Assembly: GCA_031401035.1 (NCBI GenBank)
Contig: JANNRA010000214.1
Span: 1 to 39,258 of the forward strand
DNA length: 39,258 bases
Reading direction: 5' to 3'
Origin: JANNRA01 sp031401035
Lineage (GTDB): Bacteria; Desulfobacterota; Binatia; HRBIN30; CADEER01
In this document: positions 8,613-16,214 of the stretch, one piece after another
Position numbering within the stretch: position 1 is the first letter of the stretch
Layout of the letters: the number at the start of each line of letters is the position of its first letter
Position numbers and translations under genes: made by a program
The notes under the pieces: model-generated
Told to the model about the DNA's origin: nothing
Database searches by the model: none
The model's input: only the letters and a program-made list of their open reading frames with translations

Positions 8613-8813
8613 ATGGCTCAAGGCACCGTGAAGTGGTTCAGCGCCGAGAAGGGCTTCGGATTCATCAGCCGTGACGACGGCGAAGATGTGTTCGTGCACT
8701 TCAGTGCGATCACCGGCGACGGGTTCAAGACCCTGGAGCAGGGCGAACGCGTCGAGTTCGAAGTCACCGACGGCCGTAAGGGACCGCAGGCCGCCAACGT
8801 CACCAAGGCCTGA
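8613..8813 (+). CDS. cspA: Cold-shock domain protein (CspA family)
   Basis: A 66-residue cold-shock protein, full family length. It starts MAQGTVKWFSAEKGFGFI with RNP1 KGFGFI, and has RNP2 VFVHFSAI. It binds single-stranded RNA/DNA and acts as an RNA chaperone. A strong AAAGGAGGG (8597-8605) sits before the ATG. A 14-bp terminator hairpin follows at 8881, so it is probably a single-gene transcript. The 121-base leader has no cold-box that I can identify. Which csp paralogue this is cannot be told. Confidence 0.93.
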   Translation: MAQGTVKWFSAEKGFGFISRDDGEDVFVHFSAITGDGFKTLEQGERVEFEVTDGRKGPQAANVTKA

Positions 8814-8880
8814 CGCGTCCGCGCGTCCAGGTCCGCGCGTCCCAGGCACCGGTCCCGACGCGCGCACAACGCATGACACC

Positions 8881-8914
8881 AACGCCCCCGCCGGCCATGC
8901 CGGCGGGGGCGTTT
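8881..8914 (+). terminator. Rho-independent terminator after cspA
   Basis: A perfect 14-bp stem is formed by AACGCCCCCGCCGG (8881-8894) and CCGGCGGGGGCGTT (8900-8913) with loop CCATG, ending in TTT. It lies 67 bases after the cspA stop and 80 bases before ilvD. Confidence 0.85.
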
Positions 8915-8993
8915 ACGTTCGTGGCGGCGGCGTTCTCGCATTGGCTTACGGGCGCTGCTAGGGCAGGCACCGTTCAGCAAGGAGTGCCCACCC

Positions 8994-10661
8994 ATGGATC
9001 TCAAGCACCGCAGCCGCGCCATCACCGACGGCCCGGACCGCGCCCCGTCGCGGGCGATGTTCAAGGCCATCGGCCTGACCGACGCCGACCTGGCCAAGCC
9101 GCTCATCGGCGTCGCCAACACCTGGATCGAAGTGATGCCCTGTAACTTCCACCTGCGCCGGCTGTCGGAGCGGGTGAAGGAGGGTATCCGGGCGGCGGGC
9201 GGGACGCCGATCGAGTTCAACACGGTGGCGGTGTCGGACGGCATCTCGATGGGCACCGAGGGCATGAAGGCGTCGCTGGTCAGTCGCGAGGTGATCGCCG
9301 ACTCGATCGAGCTGGTGATGCGCGGGCACCTCTTCGACGCCGTCATCGCTCTGTCCGGCTGCGACAAGACGATTCCGGGCACGATCATGGCGCTGGCGCG
9401 CCTCGACCTGCCCGGCGTGATGCTCTACGGCGGCTCGATCGCCCCGGGTCATCTGCACGGCAAGGACCTGACCATCCAAGACGTCTTCGAAGCGGTCGGC
9501 GCTTACAACGCCGGCCACATCGACGCCGACGAGCTGCGCGCGGTCGAAGACGCTGCCTGCCCGGGGCCGGGCGCCTGCGGCGGTCAGTTCACCGCCAATA
9601 CCATGGCGATGGCCGGCGAAATGCTCGGCATCTCGCCGATCGGCAGCGCCAGCGTGCCGGCGATGGACAACCACAAGGACGCGGTCGCCTACGACTGCGG
9701 CAAGCTGGTCATGCAGGTCCTGCAGCGCGGCGTCACGGCGCGCCAGATCCTCACCCGGGCCGCGTTCGACAACGCCATCGCCGGCGTCTGCGCCTCCGGC
9801 GGATCGACCAACGCGGTGCTGCATCTGCTCGCCATCGCGCACGAGGCCGGCGTGGGGCTCGATATCGACGACTTCGACCGCATCAGCGCGGTGACGCCGT
9901 TGCTGTGCGACCTCAAGCCGGGCGGTCAGTTCGTCGCCGCCGACCTCTACCGCGCCGGCGGTGTGGCCCTGGTGGCGCGGCGCCTGCTCGAAGCCGGTCG
10001 CCTGCAGGGCGAGGCGTTGACGGTCACCGGGCGCTCAATCGGCGACGAGGCGGCGCGCGCCGTCGAGACGCCGGGCCAGGTGGTCGTGCGGCCGCTCGCC
10101 GCCCCCCTCAAGGCGACCGGCGGCCTGGTCATTATGAAGGGCAACCTGGCGCCGGAGGGCTGCGTGGTGAAGGTCGCTGGCCACGAGCGCATGCTGCACC
10201 GTGGCCCGGCGCGCGTCTTCGAGTGCGAGGAGGACGCCTTCGCGGCGGTCAAGCGGCACGCCATCCAGGCCGGCGACGTGCTGGTCATCCGCAACGAGGG
10301 GCCGGTCGGCGGCCCCGGCATGCGCGAAATGCTCGGCGTCACAGCGGCGCTGGTCGGGGAAGGCCTCGGCGAGACCGTGGCGCTGCTCACCGACGGACGC
10401 TTCTCCGGGGCGACGCACGGCCTGATGGCCGGCCATGTGGCGCCCGAGGCGGCGCGCGGCGGACCGATTGCGGCCGTGCGCGACGGCGATACGATCGTCT
10501 TCGACATCAAGGCACGCGAGCTGCGTGTCGAGATCGACGCGGCCGAGTTGCGCGCCCGCCTGGCCGGCTGGACGGCGCCGGCGCCGCGCTATGCGCGCGG
10601 TGTCTTCGCCAAGTACGCGAAGACGGTGTCGTCGGCGTCGCTCGGCGCGGTCACGAGCTGA
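8994..10661 (+). CDS. ilvD: Dihydroxy-acid dehydratase
   Basis: A 555-residue protein of full IlvD length, the enzyme that dehydrates 2,3-dihydroxy-isovalerate and -methylvalerate in valine/isoleucine synthesis using an Fe-S cluster. Diagnostic stretches are VMPCNFHLRRLSERVKEGI, ALSGCDKTIPG and CPGPGACGGQFTANTMA, which contain the cluster cysteines. LLTDGRFSGATHG and GHVAPEAARGGPIA lie near the C terminus. AAGGAG precedes the ATG at good distance. No other ilv or leu genes are nearby. The stop is one base from the convergent desaturase stop. Confidence 0.95.
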   Translation: MDLKHRSRAITDGPDRAPSRAMFKAIGLTDADLAKPLIGVANTWIEVMPCNFHLRRLSERVKEGIRAAGGTPIEFNTVAVSDGISMGTEGMKASLVSREVIADSIELVMRGHLFDAVIALSGCDKTIPGTIMALARLDLPGVMLYGGSIAPGHLHGKDLTIQDVFEAVGAYNAGHIDADELRAVEDAACPGPGACGGQFTANTMAMAGEMLGISPIGSASVPAMDNHKDAVAYDCGKLVMQVLQRGVTARQILTRAAFDNAIAGVCASGGSTNAVLHLLAIAHEAGVGLDIDDFDRISAVTPLLCDLKPGGQFVAADLYRAGGVALVARRLLEAGRLQGEALTVTGRSIGDEAARAVETPGQVVVRPLAAPLKATGGLVIMKGNLAPEGCVVKVAGHERMLHRGPARVFECEEDAFAAVKRHAIQAGDVLVIRNEGPVGGPGMREMLGVTAALVGEGLGETVALLTDGRFSGATHGLMAGHVAPEAARGGPIAAVRDGDTIVFDIKARELRVEIDAAELRARLAGWTAPAPRYARGVFAKYAKTVSSASLGAVTS

Positions 10662-10662
10662 G

Positions 10663-11538
10663 TCAGGCCGCTTCGGCGGTGACGGTGTCGGCGTTGGCTT
10701 CGAGGAGCCGTTTCGGCGGCAGCTGCAGGTCCCACACCACACCGACCCAGGAGAGCGCCTTCAGCAGGTAGAAGCTGACGTCGATCTCCCACCAGAAGAA
10801 GCCCTGCCGCACCGAGTTCATGTAGCGATGGTGGTTGTTGTGCCAGCCCTCGCCCATGGTCAGCAGCGCCAGCCAGATGTTGTTGCGGCTGGCGTCGCCG
10901 GTGTCGTAGCGGCGGCTGCCGTAGACGTGCGCGAGCGAGTTGATGGTGAAGGTCGCGTGCCAGAGCAGCGTCGTGCTGACGAAGAAGCCCCACACCAGCC
11001 AGGGCAGGCCGCCGACGAGGAACAGGCCGATCGCGAGGGTCACCGGTGGGACCAGGAAGTGCTCGTTCAACCAGCGCAGCTCCGGGTACTTGGCCATGTC
11101 CGGGATGCGCTCGTAGAGCGTCTCTTCCCACGATTCGGCGAGGATCCAGCCGACGTGCGACCACCAGAAGCCGTTGCGCACCGGCGAGTGCACGTCGCCC
11201 TCCTGGTCGCTGTACTTGTGGTGCACGCGGTGGTTGCCCGCCCACCACAGCACGCCCTTCTGCACCGACAGCGTCCCGAGGACCGCCAGCACGAACTGGA
11301 AGACGCGCCCGGTCTTGTAGCTGCGGTGTGCGAAGTAGCGGTGATAGCCGGCGGTGATGCCGAACATGCGCAGCCAGAACAGCGCCGCGCAGACCGCCAG
11401 GGCCGACCAGGTCACGCCGGTGTAGAAGGCCAGCAGGCAGGCGAGGTGCACGCCCCAGAAGGCCGCGCCGGCGTCGCCCACGCTATTGATCGGTCGATCC
11501 AGGAGGCGGGGACCCCCGTGTCGTTCATCATCAAGCAT
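10663..11538 (-). CDS. Acyl-CoA (delta-9 type) fatty acid desaturase
   Basis: A 291-residue membrane di-iron desaturase. All three histidine boxes are present: HRYFAH, HRVHH and HNNHH (in GEGWHNNHHRYM), plus the GDASRNN segment that supplies a further ligand region. Four hydrophobic segments are arranged as in stearoyl-CoA desaturases. It should introduce a double bond into long-chain acyl chains and tune membrane fluidity; whether it uses acyl-CoA or phospholipid is not visible. The ATG at 11538 is the natural start. An inverted-repeat cluster lies 22-62 bases upstream and may be its operator. Confidence 0.92.
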   Translation of the reverse strand: MLDDERHGGPRLLDRPINSVGDAGAAFWGVHLACLLAFYTGVTWSALAVCAALFWLRMFGITAGYHRYFAHRSYKTGRVFQFVLAVLGTLSVQKGVLWWAGNHRVHHKYSDQEGDVHSPVRNGFWWSHVGWILAESWEETLYERIPDMAKYPELRWLNEHFLVPPVTLAIGLFLVGGLPWLVWGFFVSTTLLWHATFTINSLAHVYGSRRYDTGDASRNNIWLALLTMGEGWHNNHHRYMNSVRQGFFWWEIDVSFYLLKALSWVGVVWDLQLPPKRLLEANADTVTAEAA

Positions 11539-11560
11539 GGACGAAGTGTAGCGTAGCGCA

Positions 11561-11600
11561 TGTCACCGATCGGTCACGGCGACATCACGTGACGGTGACA
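11561..11600. promoter_or_regulatory. Dyad cluster upstream of the desaturase gene, possible operator
   Basis: Within 40 bases there are outer arms TGTCACC (11561-11567) and GGTGACA (11594-11600), a perfect palindrome ACCGATCGGT (11565-11574) and a perfect palindrome TCACGTGA (11585-11592). The cluster sits in the divergent gap between the desaturase and hemW. Desaturase genes are often controlled by TetR-type repressors binding such dyads, but no regulator gene is nearby. The role is inference. Confidence 0.4.
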
Positions 11601-11681
11601 TTCGATCCCTGTCAGCGCCTGGGTGGCAGCGCAAATCGCGCCCCGATTGCTCCCGCGCCGGCCGGCGCGCATCATCTCGGG

Positions 11682-12833
11682 GTGGCGCCGTTCTCCCTCT
11701 ACCTCCACATTCCCTACTGCGACTCGAAATGTCCGTACTGCGACTTCAACTCGTACGCGGTGAAGCGGTGGCCGGAGCCGGAGTACGCCGCGGCGCTGAT
11801 CGCCGAGATGCGCGCCGCGGCGGCGCGGCCGGAGTGGGTCGACGGCGCGATCGCGACGATCTTCTTCGGCGGCGGGACTCCGTCCCTGTTCGCGCCGGCG
11901 ACGATCGGCGCGGTGCTCGACGCCGCGCGCGAGCTGTGGCCGTGGACGGCGCCCGAACTCGAGGTTACGCTCGAGTGCAACCCCGGCACGGTCGATGCCG
12001 AGAAGCTGCGCGGCTTCCGTGCCGCCGGCGTGACCCGCATCAGCTTCGGCGTGCAGTCCTTCCACCCTACGCATCTCGCTCGTCTCGGCCGCATCCACAG
12101 TGCGGCGCAGGCGATCGATGCCATCGGCGCCGCCCGTGCGGCCGGCTTCGACAACTTGAGCTTCGATCTCATCTTCGCCGTGCCCGGCCAGACTCCGGAG
12201 GAGTGGGAGGCCGACCTGGCGACCGCGATCGCGCTCGCGCCCGATCATATCTCCGCCTACAACCTCACCTTCGAGGAAGGGACGGCCTTTCACGCCCAGC
12301 GCCGGAGCGGCGCCATCGCGCCGGTGCACGAGGAGGCCGAGGTGGCAATGTTCACCCGCACCCGCAGCGTCCTGACCGCGGCCGGGTACGCGCCCTACGA
12401 GATCTCGAATTTCGCCCGGCCGGGTCGCGCCTGCGCCCACAACCTGAACTATTGGCGGGCCGGTGCCTACCTCGGTGTCGGCGCCGGTGCGCACAGCTAT
12501 GCCGCCCGGCCGGCGCCGGGCGGACGCTGGGGCAACGAGAAGTCGCCCAGCCGCTACCTCGAGCGCGTCGGTGCCGACGGGCATGCCCGCGCCAGCGAGG
12601 AGCACCTGACGGTCGAACAGGCGCGCGGCGAGTTCGTGTTCCTCAACCTGCGCTGCAGCGACGGCTTCGCCGCTGCCGACTTCACGACCCGCTTCGGGCT
12701 CGACGTCGCGACGGCCTTCCCGCACCTCGCCGCCCTGACGCGCGACGGCGTCCTCGAACATGCCGCCGACCGCTGGCGCCTCACCGCGCGCGGCCTGCTG
12801 CACGCCGACTCGGTCTTCGCGACGTTTCTCTGA
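11682..12833 (+). CDS. hemW: HemW-like radical SAM haem chaperone (coproporphyrinogen dehydrogenase-like)
   Basis: A 383-residue radical SAM protein. The SAM/4Fe-4S motif is YCDSKCPYCDF (CX3CX2C), followed by FFGGGTPSLF, LECNPGT, ISFGVQSF and DLIFAVPGQT. NFARPGRACAHNLNYW is typical of the HemN/HemW group. It lacks the N-terminal extension of true oxygen-independent coproporphyrinogen oxidase HemN, so a haem chaperone role is more likely. The GTG at 11682 is preferred because homologues begin just before PFSLYLHIP. An in-frame GTG at 11589 would add 31 residues translated from the dyad cluster. The stop is 7 bases from the convergent SDR stop. Confidence 0.87.
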   Translation: MAPFSLYLHIPYCDSKCPYCDFNSYAVKRWPEPEYAAALIAEMRAAAARPEWVDGAIATIFFGGGTPSLFAPATIGAVLDAARELWPWTAPELEVTLECNPGTVDAEKLRGFRAAGVTRISFGVQSFHPTHLARLGRIHSAAQAIDAIGAARAAGFDNLSFDLIFAVPGQTPEEWEADLATAIALAPDHISAYNLTFEEGTAFHAQRRSGAIAPVHEEAEVAMFTRTRSVLTAAGYAPYEISNFARPGRACAHNLNYWRAGAYLGVGAGAHSYAARPAPGGRWGNEKSPSRYLERVGADGHARASEEHLTVEQARGEFVFLNLRCSDGFAAADFTTRFGLDVATAFPHLAALTRDGVLEHAADRWRLTARGLLHADSVFATFL

Positions 12834-12840
12834 CGCCGGA

Positions 12841-13740
12841 TCAGTCCTTCTTCTGCTGCGCCCGCATGCGCATCTCCGGGATGCCGATCGGCTGCAGATT
12901 CTCGAGGAAGACGCCGTTGAAATTCGCCGCGATCTCGCTCGCCGTCAGGCCGCCGGGCTTGTACATCATCGCCACCGGACGCGGCTGCTGGAACAAGGTG
13001 TAGCCGAAGCCGCGGCGGCCGAAGATCTGGCCGTTGACGTGCGCCGCCTTATCGGAGCCGAGGAAGGCGATGAGCGGGCCGTTGAGCTCCGGATTCATCT
13101 CCGGCGGCGGGTTGTCCTTGTCGATGCCGGGGATGGTGCCGGTCATGCGCGTCATGCCGGACGGCGCCATGGCGTTCACCGTGACGCCGTACTTCTCGTG
13201 CTCGATTGCCCACACCAACGTCAGGCCCATGATGCCGGCCTTGGCGGCGCCGTAGTTCGACTGGCCGAAGTTGCCGCGCAGGCCGGCACTGGAGGTGATG
13301 TTGATGACGCGGCCGAAGCCCTGCTCGCGCATCAGCGGCAGGGCGTGGCGGCCGCAGTTGAAGGTGCCCTTGAGGTGCACGGCCAGGACGACGTCGAAAT
13401 CCTCTTCGGTCATCTTCCCGAGCGAGCGGTCGCGGACGATGCCGGCGTTGTTCACCAGGATGTCGATGCGCCCGAACGTGTCGACGGCACTCTTGATGAT
13501 GTTGGCAGCGGCGGCGAAGTCGGAGACCGAATCGTAGTTCGGTGCCGCGTCGCTGCCGAGCGTCTTGATCTCGTTGACGACCTGCTGCGCCGGATCGTCG
13601 GCGCCGCCGCGCCCGTCGATCTCACAGCCGACGTCATTGACGATGACCTTGGCCCCCTCGCGCGCCAGCGCGAGGGCGATGCCCCGTCCGATGCCCCGAC
13701 CCGATCCAGTGACGACGGCGACCTTGTCTTTCAACAGCAT
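12841..13740 (-). CDS. SDR family oxidoreductase, MFE-2/(3R)-hydroxyacyl-CoA dehydrogenase-like
   Basis: A 299-residue SDR. TGSGRGIGRGIA, NDVG after beta-2, DILVNNAG and Y-G-A-A-K after SSAGLRGNFGQSN mark the classical fold. The wording of the N-terminal half and the DGRGGADDPAQQVV insert resemble the dehydrogenase unit of the multifunctional beta-oxidation enzyme 2 (17-beta-HSD4), suggesting a CoA-thioester or steroid-type substrate. The C-terminal 60 residues, with FGRRGFGYTLFQQPRP, extend past the core fold. The start ATG 13740 is supported by GAGGAG upstream. The tatA gene lies 136 bases upstream on the same strand. Confidence 0.83.
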   Translation of the reverse strand: MLLKDKVAVVTGSGRGIGRGIALALAREGAKVIVNDVGCEIDGRGGADDPAQQVVNEIKTLGSDAAPNYDSVSDFAAAANIIKSAVDTFGRIDILVNNAGIVRDRSLGKMTEEDFDVVLAVHLKGTFNCGRHALPLMREQGFGRVINITSSAGLRGNFGQSNYGAAKAGIMGLTLVWAIEHEKYGVTVNAMAPSGMTRMTGTIPGIDKDNPPPEMNPELNGPLIAFLGSDKAAHVNGQIFGRRGFGYTLFQQPRPVAMMYKPGGLTASEIAANFNGVFLENLQPIGIPEMRMRAQQKKD

Positions 13741-13876
13741 TGGCGCTCCTCGCAAACGAAAGTTCGGAGGCGCTACCACTCGCCCCCGCGGCCGTCAATC
13801 AGATGATTGAAGCGCGGCGGCTACTTCTCGCCTTTGCGTATCGCGTCGGGGACGGCGGCGCGAATCACGATGTCGG

Positions 13877-14065
13877 TCAGGCGGCCGACCGGTCGTCCGG
13901 CTTGTCGCCCGTCGACTCGGGGTCGCCCTTGTTCTCGATCGCCTTGCGGAAGTCCTTGATACCCTTGCCGAGCGCGCCACCGATCTCGGGCAGTCGGCCG
14001 GGCCCGAAGATCACCAGGGCGACGACGAGAATGATGATCAGCTCGGGAGCGCCTATGCCGAACAT
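13877..14065 (-). CDS. tatA: Sec-independent protein translocase TatA/E
   Basis: A 62-residue protein with one N-terminal membrane helix (ELIIILVVALVIF), the FGPGRLPEIG hinge and an amphipathic helix GALGKGIKDFRKAI, then a short acidic tail. This is the classic TatA/TatE pattern; TatB would be longer. It forms the pore part of the twin-arginine export system in the inner membrane. GGAGGAATTCC lies before the ATG. No tatC is in the window, so the Tat genes are scattered in this genome. Confidence 0.92.
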   Translation of the reverse strand: MFGIGAPELIIILVVALVIFGPGRLPEIGGALGKGIKDFRKAIENKGDPESTGDKPDDRSAA

Positions 14066-14160
14066 GCGGGAATTCCTCCAGGCCGGCAGGCTAGCATCGC
14101 GGCGTCCGGGAGACGAGCACGCATTGAAGGACGCGGCGGCGGCGGACTAGAGTCGGGGGC

Positions 14161-14706
14161 ATGAAGCATTGGTTCGCTCTGTCCGCCATCGGCCGCGACC
14201 GACCTGGGATCGTCGCCGACCTCGCCGAACTGATCTACGAGTGCGACTGCAATCTCGAGGATTCGAGCATGACCATCCTCGGAAGCGAGTTCGCCGTGTT
14301 GCTGCTGTTGACCGGGGAGGGCCCCGAAATCGGCGAGCGCCTGGCGGCGGCCTGCAAACGCCTTGAATGGGAGAAGCGGCTGACCGTGTTCTTCCGCCCG
14401 CTGGAGGCCGAGCCGATTCCGTATCGGGCCAGTCAGCATGCGGCGCGCCAAGTGGTGCAGGCGGTGGGCGTCGACAAGGCCGGCATCGTCGCCCGCCTGG
14501 CGCGCTGCCTGGCCGACCATCGGGTCAACGTCGCCCAGATGCAGACCCAGTCGCGTCGCGAGGCCGAGTCGGGCACGCCGATTTACACCGTTCGGATGGT
14601 CATCGACGCCCCCGGCGGGGTCGATCTGGAGGTGCTACAGGAGCGCCTGGAGGGGGTCGCCCGCGACCTCTGCATCGACCTGACTATCGAGCCGGAGGAT
14701 GCGTGA
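14161..14706 (+). CDS. Tandem ACT-domain protein, GcvR-like
   Basis: A 181-residue protein with two ACT domains. The first starts FALSAIGRDRPGIVADLAELI, cut by CNLEDSSMTILGSEFAVLLLL; the second starts GVDKAGIVARLARCLADHRVNVAQMQTQS. This is the layout of GcvR-like regulators, which sense amino acids such as glycine. The family also includes proteins of unknown role with no DNA-binding domain, and none is seen here. It lies 72 bases upstream of infC on the same strand and is divergent from tatA. Confidence 0.82.
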   Translation: MKHWFALSAIGRDRPGIVADLAELIYECDCNLEDSSMTILGSEFAVLLLLTGEGPEIGERLAAACKRLEWEKRLTVFFRPLEAEPIPYRASQHAARQVVQAVGVDKAGIVARLARCLADHRVNVAQMQTQSRREAESGTPIYTVRMVIDAPGGVDLEVLQERLEGVARDLCIDLTIEPEDA

Positions 14707-14763
14707 GGGGACAATTGACCGGCGCAACGACGCCGGTGTAGGCTACCGCCGTCGACCCGTTTC

Positions 14764-14781
14764 AGGAGGAGAGGACATTTG
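14764..14781 (+). promoter_or_regulatory. Strong Shine-Dalgarno with TTG start of infC
   Basis: AGGAGGAGAGG (14764-14774) is followed after four bases by a TTG (14779-14781) that opens the IF3 frame with MAYRGRGP. No in-frame ATG lies nearby, and the ATT two bases earlier is out of frame. In E. coli and many bacteria infC uses a rare non-AUG start that IF3 itself discriminates against, giving autoregulation. TTG may serve the same end here. Confidence 0.6.
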
Positions 14782-15441
14782 GCGTATCGCGGCCGCGGCC
14801 CACGTTTCGTTCCACCGCCCGAGGAAACACACCGCATCAACCGGAAGATCCGCACCCCACAGGTGCGGCTGATCGGGGTCGCTGGTGAGCCGATCGGCAT
14901 CGTGCCGATCGAAGAGGCGTTGCGCCTCGCCGAGGAGGCGGTGCTTGATCTGGTCGAGATTGCCCCCACCGCGCAGCCACCGGTCTGTCGCATCCTCGAC
15001 TACGGAAAGTTCAAGTATCAGCAGCACAAGAAGGAAAACGAGGCGAAGAAGAAGGCAACCGTCACGCAGGTGAAGGAGTTGCGCCTCGGCTATCGCACCG
15101 ATCACGGCGATATCGACCGCCAGATCAGCAAGGCGCGTGAGTTCCTCGAAGCCGGCGATCGGGTCAAGTTCCTGCTCCGCTTCCGTGGGCGAGAGATGGC
15201 GTACCAGCACCTCGGCCGCGAGAAGCTGATGGGGGTATGCGAAGCGCTGAAAGAGGTCGCGACGTCCGAAGGCGATCCGCGCATGGAGGGCCGCATGATG
15301 GGAATCGTGCTCCAGCCCGGCAAGCGCAAGGCTCCCGCGAAGCCGGTTGCCGTGGCCACGCCGCCAGCCGCGAAAGCGCCGGTGGAGACTCCGCCGGTCC
15401 CGGAAGCAGCCCCCAAGGTCGAGGCCGTGCCGGAGGCCTGA
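14779..15441 (+). CDS. infC: Translation initiation factor IF-3
   Basis: A 220-residue IF3. The N domain contains INRKIRTPQVRLIG and EALRLAEEAVLDLVEIAP, and is followed by PPVCRILDYGKFKYQQHKK, the family signature. The C domain has VKELRLGYRTDHGD and RVKFLLRFRGREMAYQ. IF3 binds the 30S subunit and checks the start codon. Beyond the usual end (about residue 180) there is a 40-residue Ala/Pro/Lys tail, seen in some deltaproteobacterial and actinobacterial IF3s. The start is TTG with a very strong ribosome binding site. The common partners rpmI and rplT do not follow; purN lies convergent 24 bases away. Confidence 0.95.
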   Translation: MAYRGRGPRFVPPPEETHRINRKIRTPQVRLIGVAGEPIGIVPIEEALRLAEEAVLDLVEIAPTAQPPVCRILDYGKFKYQQHKKENEAKKKATVTQVKELRLGYRTDHGDIDRQISKAREFLEAGDRVKFLLRFRGREMAYQHLGREKLMGVCEALKEVATSEGDPRMEGRMMGIVLQPGKRKAPAKPVAVATPPAAKAPVETPPVPEAAPKVEAVPEA

Positions 15442-15464
15442 GGGAGGCTCTTCGAGGGCGGTGT

Positions 15465-16097
15465 TCAGGGCTTGGGCGGGAGGATCCGCACCCGCCGCCC
15501 TTCGACGACCAGTCGGCGCTCGGCGAAGAGCTGGATGGCCTGCGGATACAGCTCGTGTTCGAGGGCCAGGACGCGCGCGGCCAGGGTTGCGGCGGTGTCA
15601 TCGTCGAGCACCGGGACGCAGCCCTGCAGGATGATCGGGCCGCGATCGTAGTGAGCGTCGGCGAAGTGAACCGTGCAGCCGCTCACTTTGGCGCCGGCGG
15701 CCAGCACCGCGTCATGCACGTGGTGTCCATAGAATCCCTCGCCGCAGAAGGCCGGGATGAGCGCTGGGTGGATGTTCATGACCCGCCCCGCGTAGCGCGT
15801 GCGCGGTTCGAAAAGCGAGAGGAAGCCGGCGAGGACGATCAGGTCGGGGGCATGCGGGTCCAGCGCGGCGTGCAGTGCGTCGTTGAAGGCCGTGGCGTCG
15901 GGGTAGGCCTTGCGGGCGACCAGGACGGTCGAGATGCCGGCGCGGCGGGCTCGCTCGAGGCCGAAGGCGTCGGCGCGTGAGCCGACGACGACGGCGACAC
16001 GAGGCGACAGACGCCCGTCGGCGATGCGGTCGAGCAGGTTCTGCAGCGAGGTCCCGCTGCCGGACAGCAGCACCGCCAGTCGGATCGGGTCAGCCAT
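15465..16097 (-). CDS. purN: Phosphoribosylglycinamide formyltransferase
   Basis: A 210-residue PurN. It transfers the formyl group of 10-formyl-THF to GAR in purine synthesis. LLSGSGTSLQNLLD binds the phosphate, VMNIHPALIPAF carries the catalytic Asn/His, and GCTVHFADAHYDRGPII completes the active site with Asp. The length is typical. The start ATG 16097 gives MADPIRLAVLLSGSG; an upstream ATG at 16136 would add 13 residues with no support. The partner purM is not adjacent as it often is. Confidence 0.93.
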   Translation of the reverse strand: MADPIRLAVLLSGSGTSLQNLLDRIADGRLSPRVAVVVGSRADAFGLERARRAGISTVLVARKAYPDATAFNDALHAALDPHAPDLIVLAGFLSLFEPRTRYAGRVMNIHPALIPAFCGEGFYGHHVHDAVLAAGAKVSGCTVHFADAHYDRGPIILQGCVPVLDDDTAATLAARVLALEHELYPQAIQLFAERRLVVEGRRVRILPPKP

Positions 16098-16214
16098 GCG
16101 CGCCGGCACGCTAGGGGGGGCGGCGGCGGGAATCAACCGCAGTCGAGGCGGATGTGAGTTCCCAGCCGTCGGCGGCTTGTGGTATCCCGAAAGTCCTAGG
16201 AGGACCGTGTGAAC

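Noticed and set aside
11589..11681. N-terminal extension of HemW from an upstream GTG
   Set aside because: It would be translated from the dyad cluster, has no ribosome site and no counterpart in HemW proteins.
13741..13876. Possible small gene between SDR and tatA
   Set aside because: Open frames here are extensions or mirrors of the flanking genes with no start context.
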